DNA of 64,000 nt from Cryptomeria japonica. Taxonomy: Eukaryota > Streptophyta > Pinopsida > Cupressales > Cupressaceae. The stretch spans positions 403,427,389 through 403,491,388 of the forward strand of contig NC_081408.1 of assembly GCF_030272615.1 (NCBI RefSeq), given 5' to 3'. Positions 51,901 through 64,000 of the stretch are shown piece after piece (position 1 is the stretch's first letter; each line of letters begins with the position of its first letter). The translations under genes and the position numbers were made by a program. The notes under the pieces are model-generated. The model did not search any database and was not told where the DNA came from. It was given only the letters and a program-made list of their open reading frames with translations.

Positions 51901-54900
51901 TTGACAGGCATGCAGAATGTCATATATTTTATCTTCCCTAATGCATCACCTCATGACATTATGTAGGCATGTATAAAATAAACATCCATTGACCTAGGTA
52001 TATGGAAAAATCTTCTCAATAAGGATCCTTCTATCCCTTGGAGAGAAATATGAGGGTATGTTTCCACTAACCAAATAATTGGCTATATCAGCATACCAAG
52101 GTATGTGATTAGTGATAGCAAATATATGTTCATCAGGAAAATAATCATCAATGATGGGTTCTTGAGGCTGATGCGTAAGCCTGGACAAGAAGTCAACCAC
52201 TACATTTGCTTTACCTGGCTTATCTATGATAATGATATCAAACTCCTGCATTAGAAGTATCCATCTTGCAAGTCTTCCACAAACAACTAGTTTGTTCATG
52301 AGGTATTTGATTGTTGTATGGTCAATGTAAACATATATCTGGTACCTTGTTATATAATGTAAAAATCATTTCTTTTTTTGTTATAGTGTAGTTGAATTCA
52401 TCTTCGTGCAATTTTTTGTTGATGTAGTAGACTGTATTGTCAATGGATCCATCTTTCTGGGCTAGAACTGCTCTAATTGCATAGTCAGAGGCATCAGTGT
52501 AAATATAGAAGGATAAATTTTATTTGGGTCCTTGAAGGACTGGGCTTGAATAAGTATAACTTTGAGCTCTTGGAAGCCTTTATCACATGCTGGTACCCAT
52601 TGAAAATCTACATCTTTCAACAATAGACCATACAAGGGACTTGCTATGGTGCTGAAATTTTTGACAAATTGCCTATAGTAACCAACATGCACCAAAAAAC
52701 TACGTATGTCCTTTTTCTTGGTGGGAATTGGAAGAGTTTGAATTACCTCAATCTTAGCAGGATCTACTTGAATTCCCTTAGCTAAGATGTAGTGACCTAA
52801 TACCACTCCTTCTTGCATCATGAGAAATCATTTCTCACTATTTAGTGAAATATTATGATCCTGACATATTTGTAACACTTTGGATAAGTTATCAAGTTCT
52901 TCTTGAAACTCCTCTCCATAGGTGGTAAAATCATCCATGTAGATCTCCATGCAATTGCGGGAGATATCAACAAAGATTCTTAAGACGACCCTCTAAAAGG
53001 TTGTTGGAGCATTACACAATCCAAATGGAAAAATAGAGTAGGCATAGGTTTCCCAGGGACAAGTGAAGGTTGTCTTGTCCTGATCCTCTAGTGCTATCTG
53101 AATCTGATTATAGCCACTAAACTCGTTAAGGAATGAAAAAAACTTTTTCCCTGCTAAAGAATCCAAAACTTGGTTAATGAAAGGAAGTGGAAGATGGTCC
53201 TTTTTTGTATATTGGTTCAATTCTCTATAATCCACACATACCCTCCATTTATCATTCTTCTTTGGAACAATCACCAAAGGTGAAACCCATTAACTACCTA
53301 AAATGGGGTAAATAAAACCTACATCCAGTAGCTTCTGTAATTCAGTCTTGACAATTTCCCTAAGAGCTAGGTTAACTCTTCTCTATGGTTGTATGATTGG
53401 TTTAGTGTGCTCTTGAATACATATTCTATGAGTACATAGTTTAGGATCCAATCCTACCATTTCAGTGTAGTCTCAAGCAAATGTAGTCTTCTTCTCTTGT
53501 AACAATTGTTTCAGTTAATGCTCTTTTTGTGCAGAGAGATTACGGTTTACAATGAGTTACTTCCCAGGGGCTAATTTAATATGTTTAGTCACCTCCTTCA
53601 TGGAAGCTTTATTCACACTAGGTAGCTTTATTTCATGGGGCAAAAGAGTATGAAGTAGTGCAAGATTAATAAATTTTGAACTAGACAATAGTCTTTGTGA
53701 TGGTCATCTAGAATTGTCTGAAGTACCTTCTCTTGTAGCATCTTCTGCACATGTATTATTTAACACTTGTGTCGAGACTTGATCTTCATCATATAATTAT
53801 AGGAGAGGAGTTTTTTCAAGCATCATCAATTTTACCATAGACTTGTTATCTTCCTTAGGCTCATCACCTAAGTCAGGCCAGATGAATTGTTCTGATTCCT
53901 CATGTGGTTGAGCGGGTGGATAGTCAATTTATTTGTTCTCTCTCCATTGGCAATTGTCATATCTCCTTACCTGCATCTAATATAAGTATCTGCAGTAGCT
54001 AGCCATGGTCTTCCCAGAATTACTAGATACCCTCCAAAGGTATCTTTGAGAGATAAAATCATAAAATTAGTTTGATATTCCCAAGAGTCAATAGTTACCA
54101 TAATGTCTTCTATCATACCATCTGGTTTGACAATGGAACTCTCGGCTAGTTGAAGAACTATATGAGTAGGCCTTATATTTGGAAAATTTAGATTCTCCAT
54201 GATCTCGTTTGTCATGACATTGATAGCAACACCTAAATCTATGAGAGCATTTTGAACCATAACTCCATTTATCATTATTGCAATTAATAGGCTACTAGGG
54301 TCTGAATACTTAGGCATGATCACTTTCCCTAGCATAATAGATCAGCTAACTTACCCATTACATGTACTATTATAGGATCCTTATTTTTCCTTCCAGGTTT
54401 CTTCAATCATGTCTCTCTAATAGCCTTACTATATATAGGAACATCCTTAATTTCCTGAAAGAGAGGCATCTTAATGGAAACTTGCTTAAGCTGGTCCAGG
54501 AAATCAAAGGTTGGTTCAGAGACAGGCTTTGATTGAGCTAATCTTGTTGGCAATTGACACTCATCGGATTCATTTTGTTGTCATTGATGGAAACAAGATC
54601 AGATGGAAGTCATATACTAGCATTAAAAGGCATATATCGCCAGACACCAGCATTGGAGTATCTAGGATTACATTGGCACCGATACCAGCACTGACACCGA
54701 CATTAATACTTCAAGTAAGCCGACATCAAGGAAGACTTATTTAGAAAATCATTTTGTAATTATTGTCATGGCCGACATTGAAAAACTTTTGTAATGTATT
54801 GTAAGCCGACATAAGGCATATTGTTTGTAATGGGTATATAGGTCAGTCTGCTAGGTCATTTTGAATATGATATAGGATGCGACATAGGAGAATATAGCAG

Positions 54901-57900
54901 AACTGTATAATGCGAAGTATATGTATGTAGGTCATTTGCATGCAAATTTTATATCATGCAATGATCTGTAGATAGTTTGTAAAGCATTCTTGGAGGAGAA
55001 GAGATATCGGTAGTAGTGTTCAGGGTTTATGAACCGGTACAGAGCAAAGCTAGAACCAGAACTCTATTTGGCATAGCAAATTCATTTTTGAGTTCAATTT
55101 TATTGTTTTACATTAGCAGAAGCTTGTAGTCAGTGAGACTCTTTAGTGATGAGAAGTATGCTCTAGGTAGTGTGCCTTCTTGCATGTGCAGGCCCCCATT
55201 ATATGTAATATCCTTTCATATGGCTAGTGAATTGATATTGTGGGTCACAAATACCACCGTAGTTTTTCCTCTTTGAGGTTTTCCACATATAAATATTGTG
55301 TGTTATGGTGTTCATTTATGTGGATGGTTTATTTGCTTCATGTTATATGTTTATTTGTTTACCGGTTTATATGTGTATGGTATAAAAGGATAAAATCTTG
55401 TGCTACCAGCAAAACACTAATTCACCCCTCCCCTCTCAGTGTTCTTGGATCCCAACAAATCTTTGAGGGAATGGAGGATCTGGGTTCTTAGGTTCTACTT
55501 GTTCTTAGTCTTCACTAGTTAGCTCTGGAATAACAAGAGTAACAGGTGGTGGTAAAGTTTTTCTTGACCGAAGATGTACATCACTAACATTGACTGAATA
55601 TGTAGGGTATTGATTGAATTCTACTTAATATACTGGTTGTTGTTGTTTCTTTTTTTATTATTGGGATTAGGAGAAGGTTGGGTTGGTAATTGAGTAGGTC
55701 TTGGTGGGACATTGGTAGGTGCAGGTGGCATAATAGTTGGTTGACTAGCATATTAGTTGGGTTGGAGATATCTAGCTTGCTAATTAGGGCATTGTTGTCC
55801 TCTTCAAGACTGGGATTGAGGCCAATTGGTTTGTTGTGGCTGCCAATTTCCTTGGGGTGGTTTCCATCGAGCTTGAGGTCCAAACGAAGAGTTTGGCTGA
55901 TAATTCCATTGTGGGTTCCCATAATTACCAAAGTTTAGAGGATATTGATTTTGCCACTGATTATTAAGTGCATAAAAATATGGACCATTAAAAGGTAAGG
56001 GATTAGATGGCATACCTTGTCTTGGAACCCTTGGCGATTAATATTTCATGAATTGGTAGGTGATTGATTTTTGTGGGATAAATCAGACAAGTGGGGATAA
56101 TGTGGCCAACAATACAAGATCCAAGAAGAGGGCCATAGACCCTAGTGTTACTTCTACCACAACAGTTCAAGCTCCACAGGCCACCATGAAGTCCCCAATG
56201 CCAAAGATGTTAGGCCCAATATGGAAAGCTAATGTACTAAGAGGGGAGGGGTGAATCAGTACTTCAAAACTTTTCTTCAACAATAACTTTACTGTTATGA
56301 ATAAACTGAATAGTGCAGTAACATAATATAAAGCTAAAACAAATAGATAACAATCATACATGATTCACTCCATAACACATATATTTTGGTTACGCAGAAA
56401 CTCTTGGTTAGAGAGAAAAACTGCGGTGGGGATGGCACCCACAACTTCACTACTGCAATAATAAAGGTTGCTCGGTTAGAGTTACATGTTTAGCTATTTT
56501 TGATAGCTTACCCTATTAGGAGTATCAAGATCTGTTAGAACTACCTTGCTAAAGGATTTTACAACACTTAATCTAAATGCTACACCTAGTTAGAGGCTTT
56601 ACAATTTATAGACTTGATTAGAGTCTTTTACCCTGTTAAAGGTTTCTCTTACAACTTCAGCATATTACAATAAAATCTTTACAAATATCTGCAACTTTAC
56701 ATCTGAAATGTTATAGCAAATTCTATGTGCTCAGAATAAGATTACCTTGCTTATAGCATACCTCGGTAACCCATATAATAACTCAGTAAACCCTTTTGTT
56801 TACTCTGTTCTTTGACTGTTCTCTGGAATCCTTCTCGGTGACCTCTATGTCTTTGTCATAACACTTAGTGCTTTCACATGTCTTGCTTCATATATTTCTC
56901 TATCTTCTTTTCTGTCATGCTACATGTATATATCTGTTCTTAATCCATGTTGTATAAATAGATCTCTTATGATGGTGATCCATTTATTGCTTCGATCTTA
57001 CAAATATGTTTTATCGAATGAATAACCATGCAAAATATTTCATTGGTTAGATGACCTCAAAATCATACACAATCTTTAAGTGCAATTAACAATGTGATAA
57101 CGGTTAGGTGTTCCTTGATCTTGTAACACGTTTCCATATGTATGTCCAGGTTCGATGAATCTGGTAACATGTTTCACTCGGTGTATATGAACTCGGTGTG
57201 TCATCTTTGCTGCTCGGTAGACATGGAATGATACTTGGTAGACAGCTCAGTGTATACTACGCTCTAAGACTACTTTCTTCTATAACTGACTGGACTGTGC
57301 ATACCAACTGAATATTCCGATAGAGATAACTGACTAGAATATATAGAATAACTTTGAACATAAAACTAATGGCAACTTGATAAGTAGTAACAATCTCCCC
57401 TTTTGACATTAGTTGAGATGTTTGACAAAAAAAAAAAAAAAAAAACTACTTTCAAAGTTATAACTCAATAATCTATATACTTGCAAAATTTGACTATACT
57501 GACAGTAAATACAATAGTCAATGAAATAATATGTCCAGATATACTCCCCTTATCAATATACTGTACAAAACTCTGATTTTGCATGCTCGGTGATCTACTC
57601 TTGTTCTTTACTTACTATTTTGTTCACTGCTTACTCTACTCGGTATACTCCCCCCTGTATACTACACTCCTTTTGCTTGATACTATACTTTGATGCTTTG
57701 AATACTATATCACTCCCCCTTTTTGACAAACATTAAAATTTAGTTACCATTCGGTGGTGGCAACTGGTCAAAAATGGTTTTGTACTTTGTCCGTGCTTCG
57801 GTGAGAGCGACAAAGAGGGCATCCTTTACACTATCCATTAAAGAATTATGTGCTTGAATATCAGCCAATAATGATATTAAGCCATCTAAAGTGCTTCTCT

Positions 57901-60900
57901 CTTGTGTAGTAGACAAGTATGTGGCTCGATTGATTTGTTCTTGGACGGATGAAAGATGAGGAAGGAATAATGTCTGAAGTGTCATTATATCCATCCGGAT
58001 CTTGTGTTCTTCATTTCTTAGGTCCAATTGTTGAGCCATGAGTTGTTGTAACTTTGTATAGAAATTCTGAACAGAATTGGGCTCTGTGGTCAACTTATTT
58101 GAGAGATCGATGATCTCTTTCTCAATTACTTTTGTTTTATTTTTGATGTCTTTAATGAATAAAGAAAATGTACAGAGTTTCTGAAATAAATAATGAATGT
58201 GCTTGAGTTGAGGGGTCAACTCAGCAATAAATTTGACAAGTTTGACTTTGCCAATAGCTATAGCTTTTTGTACCTCTTCTATCATTTTTGCAGTGAGCTC
58301 TTTATCTTTTAGATTGCTCAAGTATTTGGATGCATCTACTCCAAATGTCTCTATCTTGGTTAGGAGTTCATCCAGTTGAATGTGGATGGCTGCATCTTTG
58401 GTTATTGTAGCTTCAGGTAGCATATCTATTAAGAGTTCTTTCACCTTCTGAAGTACTTTATTTTTCTTTTGAATGGCCATTTGCTTCTCTTGTTCGGCCT
58501 TTGCTTTGCATAGTTCATCGAAATCAATGAGTGCTTGCCCCTTTAATTTGGATATATCAACATTGGGCAACACTATTGGTTTTGACAAATCTACTTTGAA
58601 ACTATTCTTTTTCATCTTCTGTTCTTTACCTTTTACTAATTGAACTAAGACAAGGGCTTGTAAGGCTGGATGACCCTCGGTAGGTTGCTCGATAGAGGCA
58701 ATACTTTGGTCATTTTCTTTAGCCTCTGTAGTTTTCTTTGGTGTCTTGGTACTCAGTGTCTCAGTTGTAACATTTTCAGTGCTAGAAGGATCTTGAGACA
58801 TCTATTCTTGAGTAGTACCTTCTCCTATTGTAGACTTGTGATCTTCGGTGCCTTTATCCATATCTTGAGGGGTTTTGGTTGAGACAGGTTGATTGACCGG
58901 TGGATAAGGCTGAACTTGTTCCAAGATTGATTCACTGGATATAAGTTTTGCATATGCATTGCCTTCTATCATTTCCTATTTCGGTGCCTTTGTATCCATG
59001 ATATCTTCATCTATTTGAATGGTGTCAGTAGGATCTTGCTCGGTAACATCAGGATCTTGCTCGGTGACATCAACTATTTCCACTTCAGCTTGCTCACCGG
59101 AATCTTTGTTTCTAAAGAAATCCTACCATTTTTCTTTTGTCTCATTTTCCACTTCAATATACAGTCCATTCATCAGTTTCAAGGCCTTTTGTTTGACGAG
59201 GAACTTTGTGTGGTAGGTTGTCAGATGTTCTTTTATATCAGCTATTGACATGTTAGGAAAGAGATGTACCAAACTTCTTTCTCTGATTTGTTTCTCTGAG
59301 TCCAGGGCATATTGCCACCTGTTATCAATATGTGCATATAATTCTTTTGGGAGAGAATTAGAGACTTCTAATGGGACCAATCAAAATTTTAGAAGTGTGC
59401 AGATGACAACTTCTTCAATTTGTCTATTTTCATCTTCATTTCTGGTCTCATAATTAACATATCTAAATCCTCCAAATCCACCATATTCTTTCAGATTAGT
59501 ACAAAAATTTTCAACACTATGTACATTTACCTTCTTGCTCTTGACAATTTGAAATTTGCTTGCATCCTCAGATTTTGTGTCACTGGACTCTTTTGCCAAA
59601 ATGAGTCTCCGAGTAGATTTCTTGTAAGTCTTTTTTACCTTAGGAATAGTAACACTCTTTGTTTTCTTACTCAGTGAAGCTGTAGATGCTCTAGTGTTAG
59701 GTCGCTTTGCTGGAGAAATCGGTGAGGCCTTTGATGTGTCCTATTTCTTTCTTTTCAACACTTTTCCCTTAGGAAATTTGGTGCTCAGTGTTATAGCTGC
59801 CTCTTGGGCTTCAATTTCCTCTTTGGTAATCGCTATAGTGCCTTTGACAGGTGTGGAGGAAGAATCTTCTCCGAATTTCTCCGATAATGCCTTTATCATC
59901 TTTGTTGCCTTTCTTAAAGCTTTGGGTACTACAATGCTCATTTTTACTTTTTCCTTCTCTTCTTCATAGGTTCCATACCTCAGCTCAGTAGCATGCCTTA
60001 GCAATGTAAGAAATGCATCAATTTGTTGTTGTGTGATGTCAAAATCAATCTCGTAACCCATAGGTGAAAAAGATTGAGTTCTTGGTTCCACAACATTCAC
60101 ATAACAGTAATCAGTGTCTACTTCAAAACATATGTCATCTTTGTATTTTTCCACTAGCTTGGGTGGAATCCGGTATCTGTTATGCATTTTCTCTTGAAAT
60201 TTACTAAAGTAATCATCCATAATATCATTAAAATTATCACCTAGCTTCTTAATGAAGTCATTTATCTGATGGGTGATTGGTCGGTGTAGTTCCCAAACAA
60301 CTTTACCGACTGATGGAAAGAATTTTTCAAAATAGAAAAACATGCATACAAGCAGTGATCCAAACTTTAGTGTATTAGCTGAGTTGTTCTTCTTCAGCTT
60401 CTTGATGGTGTTCAGATTCTCAAACAGGTTTTTCAGTAACACCTCACATAGATCAATTTTCATGCCTTTCTTCACAATTTTGTATGCTAAGTCTACTGCT
60501 ACACAGGCTACACTATTTTCCCTTGCCTATTGGAAGAAATAGTAGCCTATTACTCTAATGGCAAATTTTAGTTCTTCATCAGTGACATTGTTTAATTTCA
60601 ATCCTCTGCAATTTGATTCCACTCCGGTTAAACTGATCAATTCCTTCTGTGATATCATTTTTTGAGCTTGGGCATGATCATAAATAGGGTAACCGGTAAT
60701 CAGATGAATGATTTCCTTGGTAATCTTGAACGGTTGCTCTTCTAGCCACATGAAATCATCGTGAACTCTGCTCAGAACAAACTTGACCCACTGGGGTTTG
60801 AACACACAGGGATAGGTTAGGGCTTCAGTTACTGCCTTGATCTTAATGTGCTCATATTTGCTATTCAATTTACCATCGGTGCACAATTGATCATATGTTT

Positions 60901-63900
60901 CTTTGATTTCAACATGATCGAGTTCTTCAACACGACATTTGGTGAAGAATCTCACATCCACGACTAATAACACTCTATCCGAGATGAGTGAAAATGCGGT
61001 TTTGTCATCCGGTTCAGATGCAACTTTGGGAGTTAATGAGTATTTTAGTGAGGACTTTTCTACATTCTTAACAATGATGGGATCTTGGATCTTAGGTGCC
61101 ATTTTTAGATTTCAGATAAAAGATAACAAAAGATCCTTAGGGTTTGAGGATTTTCAAACGGCAGATGCTTCACACTTAGTAGATAATAATAACTTGATAA
61201 GATTGGTAAACCAACTTAACAATGCATTGAGATTGATGTAAATACCTTGAATTTTGCTTTGTAGGAGGTTTGATCGCCTTAGATTCTCTTTGCTCTGCTC
61301 TCTTGAAAACTTGGTAAGTGAAAATGACCGCGTAAATGCTTTAAGTACACAATATACCTTATCGGCTCCGTGTGGGTTAGGTCAAAAACATTAAATGCAC
61401 TCGATTCCACTAAACTTTCTTTCTCCTTTTTTTTTTTTGCGCTTTAACCGAGTAACCAAACTTCCTTCATTTACCGACTTGACAGGTTTCCTGTATTCAC
61501 CGACTTGACAGGTTTCCCGTATAGTGCTCCAAAAGACTTTGATAGAATTTCAAACTTACTACTACATCTTAACTATGCAGATTTTGACTTAAGTACATAA
61601 TAAAAATAGGAACTGTTAAGATTTAACCTTGAGAGAATGCAGTCCCTTCATACCTTTACCGATTAATTTGGAATAGGTGCACCTAACTCGGTAGGTAAGG
61701 TGCTTTCTTCATTTGACACAATTTCCTTCTTTTTCCAAATCATCTTTAATTTTTCTTTTATTTCCTCAGTGTCTTTTCTAGGTTGATCTCTGCAATCTCT
61801 AGCCAAGTGTCCAACTTTGTGACATTGAAAACATGCCATACCAGGATTTCTCCATGATCTTCGGTTGTTCATCCTAAACCTTATAAAGTAGTTGGCACTT
61901 ATATGTCCATATCTTCCACAAAATTCACACCATATCCTTGTATTGTAATCCCATGGTACTACAGAAAATTGTCGGTAAGGATTTGTGTGAGCTCAGTAAC
62001 CTCTAGAATTTGCTTGGTGTGCAGACCACATATAGTTCTTTTGCTTAAGCCAACACTTCTCGGTACTGTGTCCAAATCTATTGCAGTTTTTACAAAACCC
62101 TTTGAATTTTGCCTTCTGATAATTGTTAATAGACTTTGTCCTACATTGATTAGATGTGTGACCATATTTATTGCAATTGTAACAATAACCATTGGACTTA
62201 GTGACATTCAGTTGCTTACCTTTTCTGATTTGGCACATGTTGGCAGTGTGACCTTGATTTCCACAGTAGTTGCAAATAGGCTTCTTTCTTTTGATGTTTT
62301 TCTTGATTCCAGCTTTCTTTGATGATTCTCCTCTCTCGGTAGTATGGATTCCCTTCTCGGTAGAGTCTTTTCCTTTGTAACCAAGTCCTGCATCTTTGTT
62401 GGTTCTTCTTGTATTTAGTTGCTCATCCAATATCTTTGATGCTTCATAACTCTTCTTTAGTGTTTCTTTGGATTTTATCTCTGTTTCAAGTTCATTGGTC
62501 AACCTTGATACTTCAAGTTTCAATGCTTGATTCTCACCATCTTCCAGATTTGCTTCATGATGTGCATAACCTAGTTGATCTGACAGGTTTTGTTGAATTC
62601 CAGTCATCCTTGTGATTTCATCATTCTTATCAGATACTAAGGCTTTAAGTTGTTGTTTCTCTCTTTCTAGATCTCTTACCTTATCCTCGGCTGTCCTTAA
62701 TGCATCAAGATTTTCAGTCATCTGTGTGCTGAAATGTTCATGTTCTCTTTTCATTGCTTTTATTTGATTAGCCAGTGCTTTGTTCTTTTCTTTCAATACT
62801 CCAATCATTTCTTCAGTCTCTTCAGACATACTGTTCTCAGATGATGTCTCAATTTGTTCCACTAACTCTTGAGAGTCCTGCAAATCATCAGATAATCATC
62901 TTCTCACTTTCAGAGATTTTTGCATTTGCCTTTGCATGTCTACAATCACTTGATTAGCATGGTCCAGCTCTTCTTGCAAATACACAATCCTCCAAGATTG
63001 TTTATAGTCTTCCATTGATAAGATCTTTCTCTTTAGGCAGTTAAACCCTTTTCCAAGATTGAAGCTCTGATACCAATTGTTAGGCCCAATATGGAAAGCT
63101 AATGTACTGAGAGGGGAGGGGTGAATCAGTACTTCAAAACTTTTCTTCAACAATAACTTTACTGTTATGCATAAACCGAATAGTGCAGTAACATAATATA
63201 AAGCTAAAACAAATAGATAACAATCATACATGATTCACTCCATAACACATATATTTTGGTTACACATAAACTCTTGGTTAGAGAGAAAAACTGCGGTGGG
63301 GATGGCACTCACAACTTCACTAGTGCAATAATAAAGGTTGCTCGGTTAGAGCTACATGTTTAGCTATTTCTGATAGCTTACCCTGTTAGGAGTATCAAGA
63401 TTTGTTAGATCTACCTTGCTAAAGGATTTTACAACACTTAATCTAAATGCTGCACCTGGTTAGAGGCTTTACAATTTATAGACTTGATTAGAGTCTTTTA
63501 CCCTGTTAAAGGTTTCTCTTACAACTTCAAAATGTTACAATAAAATCTTTACAAATATCTGCAACTTTACATCTGAAATGTTATAGCAGATTATATGTGC
63601 TCAGAATAAGATTACCTTTCTTATAGCATACCTTGGTAACCTATATAGTAACTCGGTAAACCCTTCTATTTACTCTGTTCTTTGACTGTTCTCTGGAATC
63701 CTTCTCGGTGACCTCTGTGTCTCTGTAACAATCATAACACTTAGTGCTTTCACATGTCTTGCTTCATATATTTCTCTATCTTCCTTTCTGTCATGCTACA
63801 TGTATATATCTGTTCTTAATCCATGTTGTATAAATAGATCTCTTATGACGGTGATCCATTTATTGCTTCGATCTTACAAATATGTTTTATCGAATGAATA

Positions 63901-64000
63901 ACCATGCAAAATATTTCATTGGTTAGATGACCTCAAAATCATACACAATCTTTAAGTGCAATTACCAATGTGATAACAGTTAGATGTTCCTTGATCTTGT

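Overview
This window looks like intergenic, transposon-filled nuclear DNA from a plant with a very large genome, probably a gymnosperm. The base composition is AT-rich and I found no intact host gene, rRNA or tRNA. Nearly everything recognisable is a decayed or nested retrotransposon of a plant lineage: Ty3/gypsy chromovirus, Tat-like and Athila-like elements, Ty1/copia, L1-type LINEs and one CACTA-like DNA transposon end. The organism call is inference from this make-up; no species marker is present.

Left third (1-21 kb). The 5' LTR and gag start of a Tat-like element run off the left edge (1-1653). It sits in a decayed copia RNase H. Next come an L1 pol 3' remnant (3.7-5.7 kb) and a chromovirus gag-pol on the minus strand (5.97-10.05 kb) that lost its integrase C-terminus and 3' LTR. 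Two LINE ORF1-type units follow (11.6-12.7 and 16.9-18.6 kb); the second has a perfect 17-bp target duplication. Between them lie remnants of two LTR families, one inserted in the other.

Middle (21-51 kb). A pol-less minus-strand element carries a long unfamiliar ORF (21.2-24.9 kb) and a leader with fifteen TTTAAA-centred palindromes (25.1-26.1 kb). It abuts a plus-strand copia element reduced to gag plus RNase H. That copia is split by a well-defined 14,119-bp Tat-like element (28296-42414): 1,061-bp LTRs, TSD GTTAT, PBS and PPT. This element has protease, RNase H and integrase remnants, no recognisable gag, a deletion that removes the reverse transcriptase core, and an antisense plant-mobile-domain pseudogene. 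After it come the copia 3' end and an L1 remnant that duplicates the 1.65-5.96 kb block, then about 3 kb of degenerate telomere-like repeats that switch strand.

Right third (50-64 kb). A small LTR with PBS, a CACTA-like end and an Athila-like gypsy element (51.4-56.0 kb) with a nested 913-bp solo copia LTR (TSD AATCT) lead into a second pol-less element (56208 to beyond 64000). This last element pairs a zinc-knuckle gag remnant with a 1,120-codon unknown ORF. Parts of that ORF resemble the ORF at 21-25 kb, which suggests one family of pol-less retroelements with a shared uncharacterised protein; this is the most interesting lead in the window. Coordinates of element ends are exact where TSDs or LTR pairs fix them and approximate elsewhere.
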